Source: Cryobacterium luteum
Lineage (GTDB): Bacteria > Actinomycetota > Actinomycetes > Actinomycetales > Microbacteriaceae
DNA: 64,000 nucleotides
Reading direction: 5' to 3'
Assembly: GCF_900110125.1 (NCBI RefSeq)
Contig: NZ_FOCN01000005.1
Span: forward strand, 1-64,000
The notes beneath the pieces were generated by a model, which worked only from the letters and a program-made list of their open reading frames with translations, searched no databases and had not been told where the DNA came from. Made by a program: the position numbers and the translations under genes. Within the stretch, counting starts at the first letter, position 1. Each line of letters opens with the position of its first letter. This document shows, piece by piece, positions 50,978 through 62,380 of this stretch.

Positions 50978-51784
50978 ATGCCGCAGTCCATCCGCGCCGG
51001 ATCGGCAACCCGCGCGGCCATTTTCGCTCCGCTGGATGGTGCCGGGCGCGCCGAACTGGTGTTGCAGCGCCTGACCGACGCCATTGTGCTCGGGGTGCTG
51101 CACGATGGCGAACGGCTGCCGAGCGAGGCCGAACTGGCCCGCCAGCTCGGCGTCGCCACGGTCACCGCCCGCGAAGCGCTCGAGATTCTGCGCCGCAACA
51201 ACCTCGTGCACACCAAACGCGGTCGGGACGGCGGCAGCTTCGTCACCTTCACCGGCGGGGGCGCCACCGACCTGCAGGACGACCGCCTTCTGGCCTGGTC
51301 CCGGGTGCAGATGCGCGACCTGGGCGTGCACTATTCCGCAATCGCCGGCTTGGCCGCCGAACTCGCCGCCGACCGGGCGAGCGCCGCCGACATCTCCAAC
51401 CTCGAGCACATCCTCGATCACACCGACGCCGGCACAGCGGATGCCGCGCGCCGCGGGCAGGGCACCTTCCGTCTCGAAGTGGCCGCGCTCAGCCAGTCCC
51501 CCCGGCTCGTGCGCGAAGAATTACGACTGCAGGCCGAATTCGGCTCACTGCTCTGGCTCAGCCTGCGCGAACCCCTCCGACGGGAGCGCTGCAAAGCGGT
51601 GCAGCGCGAAACGGTCGCCGCCCTCGTCGCCGAGGACGGCGCCCGCGCCCGGCAGCTCACCGTCTCGCAGATCACCGAATCGATCGAGTGGCTGATCGAG
51701 GCGAAGGCAGTCTTGGAACAGAAAGGCAGGTCGACCATGACCGGCAGCACGTCCTCGCCAGTACCGACCGGGGCACCCGCATGA
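50978..51784 (+). CDS. GntR-family (FadR-like) transcriptional regulator
   Basis: 268 aa. The winged helix is LTDAIVLGVLHDGERLPSEAELARQLGVATVTAREALEILRRNNLV, followed by an all-helical FCD-type domain (FRLEVAALSQSPRLVREEL). It ends overlapping the Cache gene (ATGA). Divergent from the polyamine ABC operon, it probably controls that operon together with the Cache protein. ATG 50978 follows GAGCAG. Confidence 0.88.
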   Translation: MPQSIRAGSATRAAIFAPLDGAGRAELVLQRLTDAIVLGVLHDGERLPSEAELARQLGVATVTAREALEILRRNNLVHTKRGRDGGSFVTFTGGGATDLQDDRLLAWSRVQMRDLGVHYSAIAGLAAELAADRASAADISNLEHILDHTDAGTADAARRGQGTFRLEVAALSQSPRLVREELRLQAEFGSLLWLSLREPLRRERCKAVQRETVAALVAEDGARARQLTVSQITESIEWLIEAKAVLEQKGRSTMTGSTSSPVPTGAPA

Positions 51785-52575
51785 CCATCGCGCCGGGGCA
51801 TACGACGCCGCCCACCGACGCCTGCGTCGCGTCCATTGCCGACGTGTTCGACCCGGTCTTCTCCCGTCTGGAACAGTGGGCTGACCTGGTCGAGCGCTCT
51901 GCCGCCCGGCCCGGTCGTGTTCTCGACCGGGCCGAACTCGACCTCCTGGTCGAAAAGCTTGTGCGCGCCGAGTTCGATGACTCAAACGGATGCGTGATCG
52001 GGGCCGGCTTCGTCTCCGCCCCAAACTTTATGGGCTGGCATTTGGCCTGGTGGCTGGGCGGGAAGAACGCGGCGTCGGGGGGGCTGCCGGCCGCCGGCAT
52101 CCGTCATCTGGAAACGGTCGAAGACCCGCTCGAGGAAAGTTTTCGGGACTATACCGCGCTGGAGTGGTGGCGGGTTCCGGCCCGCACCGGTCGCCGACAC
52201 ATCACCGGGCCCTATGTGGACTACTTGTGCACCGACGAGTACACGTTGACGCTCACGCTGCCGGTCTACCGCGGCGGCTCCGAGCTGATCGGAGTCGTCG
52301 GTATCGACCTGTCGGTCGATCAGATCGAACGCGATCTGGTACCGCGCCTGGATGCCGGTGGCGTCGCGGTGACGATCATCAACGCGAGCGGTCGGGTGGT
52401 TGTCTCGACCGACGCCCACCTCGCGACCGGGGCGCTGTTACGTTTGCCGGGACTGACCGAGCTTTTGGCCGACCGCACGCTGCCGACGACAACACTCGGA
52501 CGAGGCAACGCACACTCGTTCCAGTGGTGCGGCCGCACCGGACTCGCGGTCGTCGCCGGCCCGGCACCGGGGTAG
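51781..52575 (+). CDS. cytosolic Cache-domain protein
   Basis: 264 aa without signal peptide or membrane helix. The Cache signature is clear: EWWRVPARTGRRHITGPYVDYLCTDEYTLTLTLPVYRGGSELIGVVGIDLSVDQIE, the core that binds small ligands in chemoreceptors and kinases. It has no output domain. Translation is coupled to the GntR gene. It could sense or buffer the ligand of the polyamine-type importer and modulate GntR; that is inference. Soluble Cache proteins are unusual, since most are extracytoplasmic. Confidence 0.8.
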   Translation: MTIAPGHTTPPTDACVASIADVFDPVFSRLEQWADLVERSAARPGRVLDRAELDLLVEKLVRAEFDDSNGCVIGAGFVSAPNFMGWHLAWWLGGKNAASGGLPAAGIRHLETVEDPLEESFRDYTALEWWRVPARTGRRHITGPYVDYLCTDEYTLTLTLPVYRGGSELIGVVGIDLSVDQIERDLVPRLDAGGVAVTIINASGRVVVSTDAHLATGALLRLPGLTELLADRTLPTTTLGRGNAHSFQWCGRTGLAVVAGPAPG

Positions 52576-52584
52576 CCGGCCGAA

Positions 52585-53688
52585 CTAGCCCAGCGTGGTG
52601 CCGAAGACCAGCCCGAGCAGATAGGTGACCGCGGCCGCGCCGAGGCCGATCACGAGCTGCCGCAGCGCGCGCTTGAGCGGTGGACCACCCGAGAGCAAGC
52701 CGACGACGGCGCCGGTGGCGAGCAGAGCCATGCCGACCAGGACCGTCGCGAGGATTATGGCCGCGTCGCCGCTCATGCCGAACAGGTACGGCAGCACCGG
52801 CAGCAGTGCGCCGGAGGCGAAGAAACAGAAGCTCGACAGGGCGGCCCCGGTTCCCGTACCAATGGCCTCGTGTTCGTCAGGCTCCGGCGCCTGCTTGCTG
52901 ACCGCGTCGATCGGGCCCGTCGCGGCGTAGGCGGTCGCGAGCACGCCGCGGGCGTAGGTCTCGGCTTCGGCCTCTGACATGCCGCGGGCCCGGTACACGA
53001 GGGTCAGCTCGTTGGCGGCGAGGTCGAGGTGCGAGAGCACGCTCTTGGCCGGTGCCGCGGGGGTGGACGCTTCGAGTAGTTCCCGCTGGGACCGCACCGA
53101 GACGTACTCGCCGGCGCCCATCGAGAGCGCCCCGGCCAGCAGCCCGGCGATGCCGGTGAACAGGATCGTCGCGGGCGACACCCCGGTCGCGCCGATCCCC
53201 AGCACGAGCGCGAGGTTGCTGACCAGGCCGTCGTTGACGCCGAACACGGCGGCACGAAACGTGCCGGACAGGCGTTTGCGGCCGCGCGCGGCGAGTCCGC
53301 GCACGACCTCCTCGTGCACGGTCTCGTCGGCGGCCATGGCGTTCGTCGCGTCGGCGTCGGCGTCGTAGGGCGAGCGCCCTTCGGCGCGCTGGGCGAGCGC
53401 GAGTACGAAGACCGAACCGAACCGGCGGGCGAGCAGCCCGAGAAACCGGGTGCGCAGAGCGCCACGCCGGGGCGCGCCGAGATTGGGGCCGAGCAGTTGC
53501 CGCCAGTGTTCCTCGTGACGGCCCTCAGCGTCGGCGAGGGCGAGCAGAATCTGGCGTTCCTCACCACCCCGCCGGTTGGCGAGGTCACGGTACACCGCAG
53601 CCTCGGCCTGTTCGTCAGCCAGGTACTGCCGCCACCGACGGATGTCCCTGGCCGACGGTTCCCGCCCGTCCCGCTCCATACCGCTCAC
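52585..53688 (-). CDS. ferritin-like/VIT1 (CCC1) family metal transporter
   Basis: The 367-aa protein has an N-terminal rubrerythrin-like di-iron helix bundle (residues about 12-140: YLADEQAEAAVYRDLANRR, ADAEGRHEEHWRQLL, ADETVHEEVVRGLA). A VIT1-type membrane domain with five helices follows, starting FRAAVFGVNDGLVSNLALVLG and including SMGAGEYVSVRSQRELLEA. Such fusions (Mbfa-like) export Fe or Mn. GTG 53688 overlaps the previous stop; ATG 53679 is an alternative. It is the last gene of the gat operon. Confidence 0.9.
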   Translation of the reverse strand: MSGMERDGREPSARDIRRWRQYLADEQAEAAVYRDLANRRGGEERQILLALADAEGRHEEHWRQLLGPNLGAPRRGALRTRFLGLLARRFGSVFVLALAQRAEGRSPYDADADATNAMAADETVHEEVVRGLAARGRKRLSGTFRAAVFGVNDGLVSNLALVLGIGATGVSPATILFTGIAGLLAGALSMGAGEYVSVRSQRELLEASTPAAPAKSVLSHLDLAANELTLVYRARGMSEAEAETYARGVLATAYAATGPIDAVSKQAPEPDEHEAIGTGTGAALSSFCFFASGALLPVLPYLFGMSGDAAIILATVLVGMALLATGAVVGLLSGGPPLKRALRQLVIGLGAAAVTYLLGLVFGTTLG

Positions 53689-53951
53689 GCCTCCGGCGCC
53701 GCTTCCAGGAAGCTCTGCGGGATCCGCGCGGAATCGTGCGGGCCCGAACCGTCGAGGCCGAAGAAGGGTTCCTCGAAGCGCACGACCCAGAACTTTTCCC
53801 GCACCACGGTCGGCGCGTAGAGGCCGGCTCCCTCCGACTCCCCCGCTGCCACGATCACGCCGATCGGGTCGTCGATGAGAGAGTCGGGAAACCGGGTACG
53901 GTCAAGGTGAACGACGACCTGCACGCCAACACCGAAAGCCTGAAGCGTCAC
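53685..53951 (-). CDS. small hypothetical protein between gatB and the VIT1 gene
   Basis: 88 aa. Strand-rich: LQAFGVGVQVVVHLDRTRFPDS, DPIGVIVAAGE, YAPTVVREKFWVVRFEEPFFGLDG. No family is recognised. It starts 3 nt after the gatB stop and overlaps the VIT1 gene by 4 bp, so it is translated as part of the operon. Its tight spacing argues that it is a real gene. Confidence 0.65.
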   Translation of the reverse strand: MTLQAFGVGVQVVVHLDRTRFPDSLIDDPIGVIVAAGESEGAGLYAPTVVREKFWVVRFEEPFFGLDGSGPHDSARIPQSFLEAAPEA

Positions 53952-53954
53952 CGG

Positions 53955-55460
53955 CTACTCGATTGTGGCGGCGCGTTCGAGCACGAGTTCGCGCACGCGT
54001 GCGGCATCCGCTTGCCCACGCATGGCCTTCATGACCGCGCCGATGACGGCGCCGGCGGCCTGCACCTTGCCATCGCGAATCTTGGCGAGCACGTCGGGCT
54101 GGCCGAGCAGGGCAGCGTCGATGGCCGCGACGAGCGGGCCGTCGTCGGAGACCACGGCGAGGCCGCGACTGTCGACGACTTGGGTCGGGGTCCCTTCCCC
54201 GGCGATGACCCCCTCGAGCACCTGACGGGCCAGGCGGTCGGTGAGGGTTCCCGCCTCAACCAGTTCGATCAGCGCGGCGAGCTGCACCGGAGTCACGAGC
54301 GTGTCAGCGGCGACGCCGGCCACGTTGGCGAGTCGGGCGATTTCCCCGGTCCACCACTTACGTGCGGCCTGAGCGGATGCCCCGGCAGCGACGGTCGCTT
54401 CGACAGCGTCGAGCAGGTCGGAGTTGACGACGTCCTGGAACTCGAGATTCACAAAACCCCAGGCGGCTTGCAGGCGCTTTCGTCTGGCCGCGGGCGGCTC
54501 GGGCAGGGTTAGGCGCAGTTCTTCAACCCATTCCCGCGACGGCGCCATCGGCAGCAGGTCGGGCTCGGGGAAGTAGCGGTAGTCGTCGGCGTCGCTCTTG
54601 GGACGACCAGCGCTCGTGCGACCGGTGTCTTCGTGCCAGTGCCGGGTCTCCTGGGTGATGGTGCCGCCGGCATGAAGCACGGCCGCCTGGCGCTGGATCT
54701 CGTAGCGCACCGCACGTTCAACGCTGCGCAGCGAGTTGACGTTCTTGGTCTCCGTGCGGGTGCCGAGCACGTTCGAGCCGCGCGGGCGCAGGGACACGTT
54801 TGCGTCGCAGCGCACGTTGCCCTCTTCCATGCGGGCGTTGGAGACGCCGAGCCCCTTGGCGATCTCTCGAATGGCCGCGACGTAGGTCTTGCCGATCTCG
54901 GGGGCGTCGTGTTCGGCTCCCTCGATCATCTGGGTGACGATCTCGACGAGCGGAACGCCGCCGCGGTTGTAGTCGACGAGCGAGTAGTCGGCGCCCTGGA
55001 TGCGTCCTGTGGCGCCGCCCATGTGGGTGAGCTTGCCGGCGTCGTCTTCCATGTGGGCGCGTTCGATCTCGACGGTGACCAGGCGGCCGCTTTCGAGTTC
55101 GATCGTGATGGATCCGTCGTGGCAGATCGGGTCGTCGTACTGGCTGGTCTGAAAGTTCTTCGCCGTGTCGGGGTAGAAGTAGTTCTTGCGGGCGAACCGG
55201 GAGTGTTCTGCGATCTCACACCCCAAAGCCAGCCCCAAACGGATGCTGGATTCGATCGCCTTCTTGTTCACCTGCGGCAGGCCGCCGGGCAGGCCGAGGC
55301 AGGTGGGGCAGGTGTTCGTGTTGGCGCCGGATCCGAACTCGTTGGCACAGCCGCAGAACATCTTGGTCTTGGTGTTCAGCTCGACATGCACCTCGAACCC
55401 GAGCACCGGCTCGAACAGTTCGAGTGCTTTGTCGTAGTCCATCAATTCAGCACTAGCCAT
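53955..55460 (-). CDS. gatB: aspartyl/glutamyl-tRNA amidotransferase subunit B
   Basis: 501 aa. GatB converts mischarged Glu-tRNA(Gln) or Asp-tRNA(Asn) to the amide with GatA and GatC. Motifs: [17 protein letters not shown], the C-x-C...CPTCLGLPG zinc site, [11 protein letters not shown], and the C-terminal YqeY/tail domain ([22 protein letters not shown]). It overlaps gatA by 1 bp and leads into two small genes. Confidence 0.97.
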   Translation of the reverse strand: MASAELMDYDKALELFEPVLGFEVHVELNTKTKMFCGCANEFGSGANTNTCPTCLGLPGGLPQVNKKAIESSIRLGLALGCEIAEHSRFARKNYFYPDTAKNFQTSQYDDPICHDGSITIELESGRLVTVEIERAHMEDDAGKLTHMGGATGRIQGADYSLVDYNRGGVPLVEIVTQMIEGAEHDAPEIGKTYVAAIREIAKGLGVSNARMEEGNVRCDANVSLRPRGSNVLGTRTETKNVNSLRSVERAVRYEIQRQAAVLHAGGTITQETRHWHEDTGRTSAGRPKSDADDYRYFPEPDLLPMAPSREWVEELRLTLPEPPAARRKRLQAAWGFVNLEFQDVVNSDLLDAVEATVAAGASAQAARKWWTGEIARLANVAGVAADTLVTPVQLAALIELVEAGTLTDRLARQVLEGVIAGEGTPTQVVDSRGLAVVSDDGPLVAAIDAALLGQPDVLAKIRDGKVQAAGAVIGAVMKAMRGQADAARVRELVLERAATIE

Positions 55461-57007
55461 CAGACGGCTCCCTCTTCGCTGGCAAACATTTCGGTCGGGG
55501 TCAGGGCTGGAGCCTGGCTGAGCATGGTGTGCCCCCAGCTCGCTTCGAGCAGCTGCTCGATCGCGGCACCGACGGTGTAAAGGCGGGCATCCGCTTTGGC
55601 GGGTGCCATGATCTGCAGGCCAACCGGCAGGCCGTCTTCGGGTGCCAGCCCGATCGGGATACTCATGCCGGGCACACCGGCGAGGTTGGCCGGGATGGTG
55701 GTGACGTCGTTGATGTACATGGCCATCGGGTCGGCAAGCTTTTCACCGAACTTGAACGCGGTGGTCGGGGCGCTCGGCGAGACGAGTACGTCGACCTGGC
55801 TGAACGCGGCGGCGAAGTCGCGCTGGATGAGGGTGCGCACCTTCTGCGCGCTGCCGTAGTAGGCGTCGTAGTAACCGGCGCTCAGGGCGTAGGTGCCGAG
55901 GATGATGCGTCGCTTGACCTCGGCGCCAAAACCGGCCTCACGGGTGGCGCTCATCACGTGCTCGCTCGTGAGCGAGCCGCTCTCCGGGTTGACCCGGATA
56001 CCGAAACGCACGGAGTCGAAGCGGGCCAGGTTGCTCGACGCTTCGGCCGGCAGAATCAGGTAGTAGGCCGCGACGGCGTACTCGAAGTTCGGGGCGGAGA
56101 CCTCGGTGATCTCAGCGCCGGCGGCAACGAGCAGCGCAAGCGTTTCGTTGAAGCGCTGCGTGACGCCGGCCTGGAATCCGTCGCCGGAGAGTTCCTTGAT
56201 GACACCGACGCGCACACCCCTGAGGGCATCGTCCTGGAGCCCGGCCGCGGCGGCGGCGGCCATCGAGGGCCAGCGCTCGGTCAGCGAGGTCGAATCGAGC
56301 GGGTCGTGCCCGCCGATGACGTCGTGCAGCAGAGCAGCGTCGTAGACCGTGCGGGAAACCGGGCCGACCTGGTCGAGGCTCGACGCGAGGGCGATCGCGC
56401 CGTAGCGGGAGACCCCGCCGTACGTGGGCTTGACGCCGACCGATCCGGTCACGGCGGCGGGCTGGCGGATGGATCCGCCGGTGTCGCTACCGAGGGCGAG
56501 CGGCGCCTGGAAGGAGGCGACGGCCGCGGCCGAGCCGCCGCCGGAGCCGCCGGGGATACGGTCGCGGTCCCAGGGATTGCGCGTAATTCCGTAGGCGGAG
56601 TGTTCGGTCGAGGAGCCCATGGCGAATTCGTCCATGTTGGTCTTGCCGAGCGGCACGAGGCCGGCCGCACGAAGGCGAGCGACGACGGTCGCGTCGTACG
56701 GCGGGATCCAACCTTCCAGAATTTTCGACCCGGCGGTGGTGGGCATGTCCTGGGTCGCGAGCACGTCCTTGATCGCGATCGGAACTCCGGCGAGCGGGTT
56801 CAGTTCTTCGCCGGCGGCGCGTCGGGCGTCGATCTGTGCTGCCGTCGCGAGGGCGGCGTCGCCCGCGACGTGCAGGAACGCATGCAGGTCGGTGTCGACC
56901 GCCGTGATGTGCTCGAGGTGGGCGCGGGTCGCTTCGACAGCGCTGACCTCCCTGCTGATGAGCAGGTCACTGAGAGCGGCAGCGGAGAGCTTGGTGAGAT
57001 AGGTCAT
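55460..57007 (-). CDS. gatA: aspartyl/glutamyl-tRNA amidotransferase subunit A
   Basis: 515 aa. Amidase signature enzyme that supplies ammonia from glutamine. The triad is Lys in PIAIKDVL, Ser in [13 protein letters not shown] and Ser in [10 protein letters not shown]. The start is 2 nt after gatC. Its product forms the GatCAB complex needed because actinobacteria make Gln-tRNA and often Asn-tRNA indirectly. Confidence 0.97.
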   Translation of the reverse strand: MTYLTKLSAAALSDLLISREVSAVEATRAHLEHITAVDTDLHAFLHVAGDAALATAAQIDARRAAGEELNPLAGVPIAIKDVLATQDMPTTAGSKILEGWIPPYDATVVARLRAAGLVPLGKTNMDEFAMGSSTEHSAYGITRNPWDRDRIPGGSGGGSAAAVASFQAPLALGSDTGGSIRQPAAVTGSVGVKPTYGGVSRYGAIALASSLDQVGPVSRTVYDAALLHDVIGGHDPLDSTSLTERWPSMAAAAAAGLQDDALRGVRVGVIKELSGDGFQAGVTQRFNETLALLVAAGAEITEVSAPNFEYAVAAYYLILPAEASSNLARFDSVRFGIRVNPESGSLTSEHVMSATREAGFGAEVKRRIILGTYALSAGYYDAYYGSAQKVRTLIQRDFAAAFSQVDVLVSPSAPTTAFKFGEKLADPMAMYINDVTTIPANLAGVPGMSIPIGLAPEDGLPVGLQIMAPAKADARLYTVGAAIEQLLEASWGHTMLSQAPALTPTEMFASEEGAV

Positions 57008-57009
57008 GT

Positions 57010-57306
57010 TTAATCCTCATCCAAAATGGCGGGCACGCGGAACTTGTCACCGGCACGGTCGGGAGCGCCGGACAAGGCCTGCTCGACTGTCAGGGACGGC
57101 ACAACGACGTCCTCGCGGAACACGTTGGTCAGCGGCATCGGGTGGCTCGTGGCCGGGGTGTCGGCGGTGGCGACCTCGGAGACCTTGGCGATCGAGTCGA
57201 CAATCTGACCGAGGTCGTGGGTGAGATTGGTGATCTCGAGCGGGCTGAGGTCGATCCGGGCAAGGTAGGCCAGATGCTTGACCTGCTCGGCCGTGATTTC
57301 AGACAT
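57010..57306 (-). CDS. gatC: aspartyl/glutamyl-tRNA amidotransferase subunit C
   Basis: 98 aa beginning [20 protein letters not shown], the family N-terminus, with C-terminal [10 protein letters not shown] and FRVPAIL. It tethers GatA and GatB. A TTTGGAG ribosome-binding site precedes ATG 57306. The longer open frame upstream crosses the intergenic palindrome and is not coding. Confidence 0.96.
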   Translation of the reverse strand: MSEITAEQVKHLAYLARIDLSPLEITNLTHDLGQIVDSIAKVSEVATADTPATSHPMPLTNVFREDVVVPSLTVEQALSGAPDRAGDKFRVPAILDED

Positions 57307-57337
57307 GGAACTCCAAACGCATTGTGATGATGACCCA

Positions 57338-57343
57338 ATTCTA
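57338..57343 (-). promoter_or_regulatory. possible -10 of the gatCAB operon
   Basis: TAGAAT on the minus strand, 31 nt before ATG 57306. No -35 was recognised. Confidence 0.4.
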
Positions 57344-57354
57344 TTGGACCGTCG

Positions 57355-57570
57355 CCGACACCCCTTTTCGCGGCGGCCGCACCCGATCAGGCGGTTGGAG
57401 ATGGCCAGCTGCGCAGGACGAGCGAAAAAACGCGGGAGATGCGCCAATTCGCGGGACTTCGGTTCTGGCCATATCTCCCGCATTGCACGCCAAGCTGGAG
57501 CTGCGCCAGTGCGCGCGAGTTCCGCCTCCCGCGCAGCTGCGCAACTCCCGCTTAGCGAAAAATTGTCGGT
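57355..57570. repeat. palindrome-rich intergenic element between ligA and gatC
   Basis: The outer ends are CCGACA..TTTTCGC (57355-57371) and GCGAAAAATTGTCGG (57556-57570), roughly inverted. Inside are GCGGGAGAT (57433-57441) and ATCTCCCGC (57473-57481), and AGCTGCGCA at 57408-57416 and GCAGCTGCGCA at 57533-57543. Most of the 295-bp gap is involved. Confidence 0.5.
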
Positions 57571-57601
57571 CTCCACCGCCGAGCCGACCGCGATGTGGCC
57601 A

Positions 57602-61061
<3,460 letters not shown>

Positions 61062-61067
61062 CCAACG

Positions 61068-61073
61068 AGTGTA
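61068..61073 (-). promoter_or_regulatory. -10 box for leaderless mnmA
   Basis: TACACT on the minus strand, 6 nt before GTG 61061. Confidence 0.55.
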
Positions 61074-61098
61074 CGCGGAGTGCCTGTTTGAACAAACG

Positions 61099-62295
61099 TC
61101 AGTGCCCGGGCACCCGATCGGCCATGCCGGCGGCGAGCGCCTGCGCGTGCGCGGCGGGCAGAGCCGTGAGCAGCGCGTCGACGTCGGCGTCGGTCGACGA
61201 GTGGCCGAGCGTGATGCGCAGGGCGCCATGGGACTCAGCTTCGCTGCGTCCCATGGCCCGCAGCACGTGCGAGGGCTCCGGCACGCCGGCCTGGCAGGCC
61301 GACCCGGTCGACACCGACACCCCGGCGGCGTCGAGCAAAAACAGCAGCGAGTCCCCCTCGCAGCCGGCAAAGCTGAAGTGGGCGTTTCCGGGCAGCCGGT
61401 GCACAGGGTCGCCGTTGAGAACCGCACCGGGAGCCAGCCGGGCCACCCCGGCGATCACCCGGTCGCGCAGCGCGGCCAGGCGTGCGCTTTCGCCGCCACC
61501 TTGACCCGCCAGCTGTTCAACCGACAGAGCGGATGCCGCCACCGCGAACGAGACCGCCCCCGCGACGTCCTGGGTTCCGCTGCGCACCTTGCGCTGCTGC
61601 CCACCGCCGTGGATGAGCGGTTCGACCGTGGTAGCGCGGCCGAGTACGAGGGCGCCGATACCGACCGGGCCGCCGACCTTGTGCGCCGAGACGCTCAACG
61701 CCGACACTCCGGCCGCGGCAAGCGTGCGAAAGTCCACCGGAATGTAGCCGTACGCCGCGACGGCGTCGACGTGCACCGGAATTCCCTGGGCCGCGGCGAG
61801 CGCCGCCACCTCCGCGACCGGCTCGATGGTGCCGACCTCATTGTTGGCCATGATCAGGCTCACGAGCGCCACATCGAGGGGGTCACGCGCGATGGCAGCC
61901 GCGAGCGCGCCGAGGTCGATGTGCCCCTGCTCGTCGAGCGGGATCCATTCCACGGTCGCGCCGTCGTGCTCGGCGAGCCACTCGACGGTGTCGAGGGTCG
62001 CGTGGTGTTCGCCGCCCGGCACCAAAATGCGCCGGCGCGGGGCGCGCGCCCAGTACAGGCCCTTGATGCCGAGGTTGATGGCCTCGGTACCGCTTCCGGT
62101 GAAGATCACCTCGATCGGGTCGCAGGCAAGGCTCGCCGCCACGATTTCCCGTGACTCTTCGAGCATCCGTTTCGCATTTTGGCCCTGGCTGTGCACCGAG
62201 GCGGGGTTGCCGACGACGCCCATCGCTTCGGCATAGGCGGCAATAGCGGCGGGAAGCATGGGCGTGGTCGCCGCATGGTCCAAATAGACAACCAT
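61099..62295 (-). CDS. cysteine desulfurase (NifS/IscS family)
   Basis: 398 aa. The PLP lysine lies in [12 protein letters not shown], the catalytic loop Cys in STGSACQAG, and the N-terminal [10 protein letters not shown] is diagnostic. It delivers sulfur for MnmA and possibly other acceptors. It sits directly upstream of mnmA, suggesting a dedicated partnership. TAAAAT 6 nt before ATG 62295 supports a leaderless start. No iscU or other Fe-S assembly genes adjoin. Confidence 0.95.
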   Translation of the reverse strand: MVVYLDHAATTPMLPAAIAAYAEAMGVVGNPASVHSQGQNAKRMLEESREIVAASLACDPIEVIFTGSGTEAINLGIKGLYWARAPRRRILVPGGEHHATLDTVEWLAEHDGATVEWIPLDEQGHIDLGALAAAIARDPLDVALVSLIMANNEVGTIEPVAEVAALAAAQGIPVHVDAVAAYGYIPVDFRTLAAAGVSALSVSAHKVGGPVGIGALVLGRATTVEPLIHGGGQQRKVRSGTQDVAGAVSFAVAASALSVEQLAGQGGGESARLAALRDRVIAGVARLAPGAVLNGDPVHRLPGNAHFSFAGCEGDSLLFLLDAAGVSVSTGSACQAGVPEPSHVLRAMGRSEAESHGALRITLGHSSTDADVDALLTALPAAHAQALAAGMADRVPGH

Positions 62296-62301
62296 GGCCC
62301 T

Positions 62302-62307
62302 ATTTTA
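62302..62307 (-). promoter_or_regulatory. -10 box for leaderless cysteine desulfurase
   Basis: TAAAAT on the minus strand, 6 nt before ATG 62295. Confidence 0.6.
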
Positions 62308-62367
62308 CGCCCCCCAAATTTGTCGTCGGGCGGATGCCGGTGGTCGTCAGCCTCCCTGCACACTGAT

Positions 62368-62373
62368 TACTCT
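62368..62373 (+). promoter_or_regulatory. possible -10 box for glgX
   Basis: TACTCT, 7 nt before ATG 62381. No Shine-Dalgarno is evident. Confidence 0.4.
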
Positions 62374-62380
62374 TGAACCC

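Noticed and set aside
55529-57013. 494-codon plus-strand frame
   Set aside because: Antisense to gatA, which is certain.
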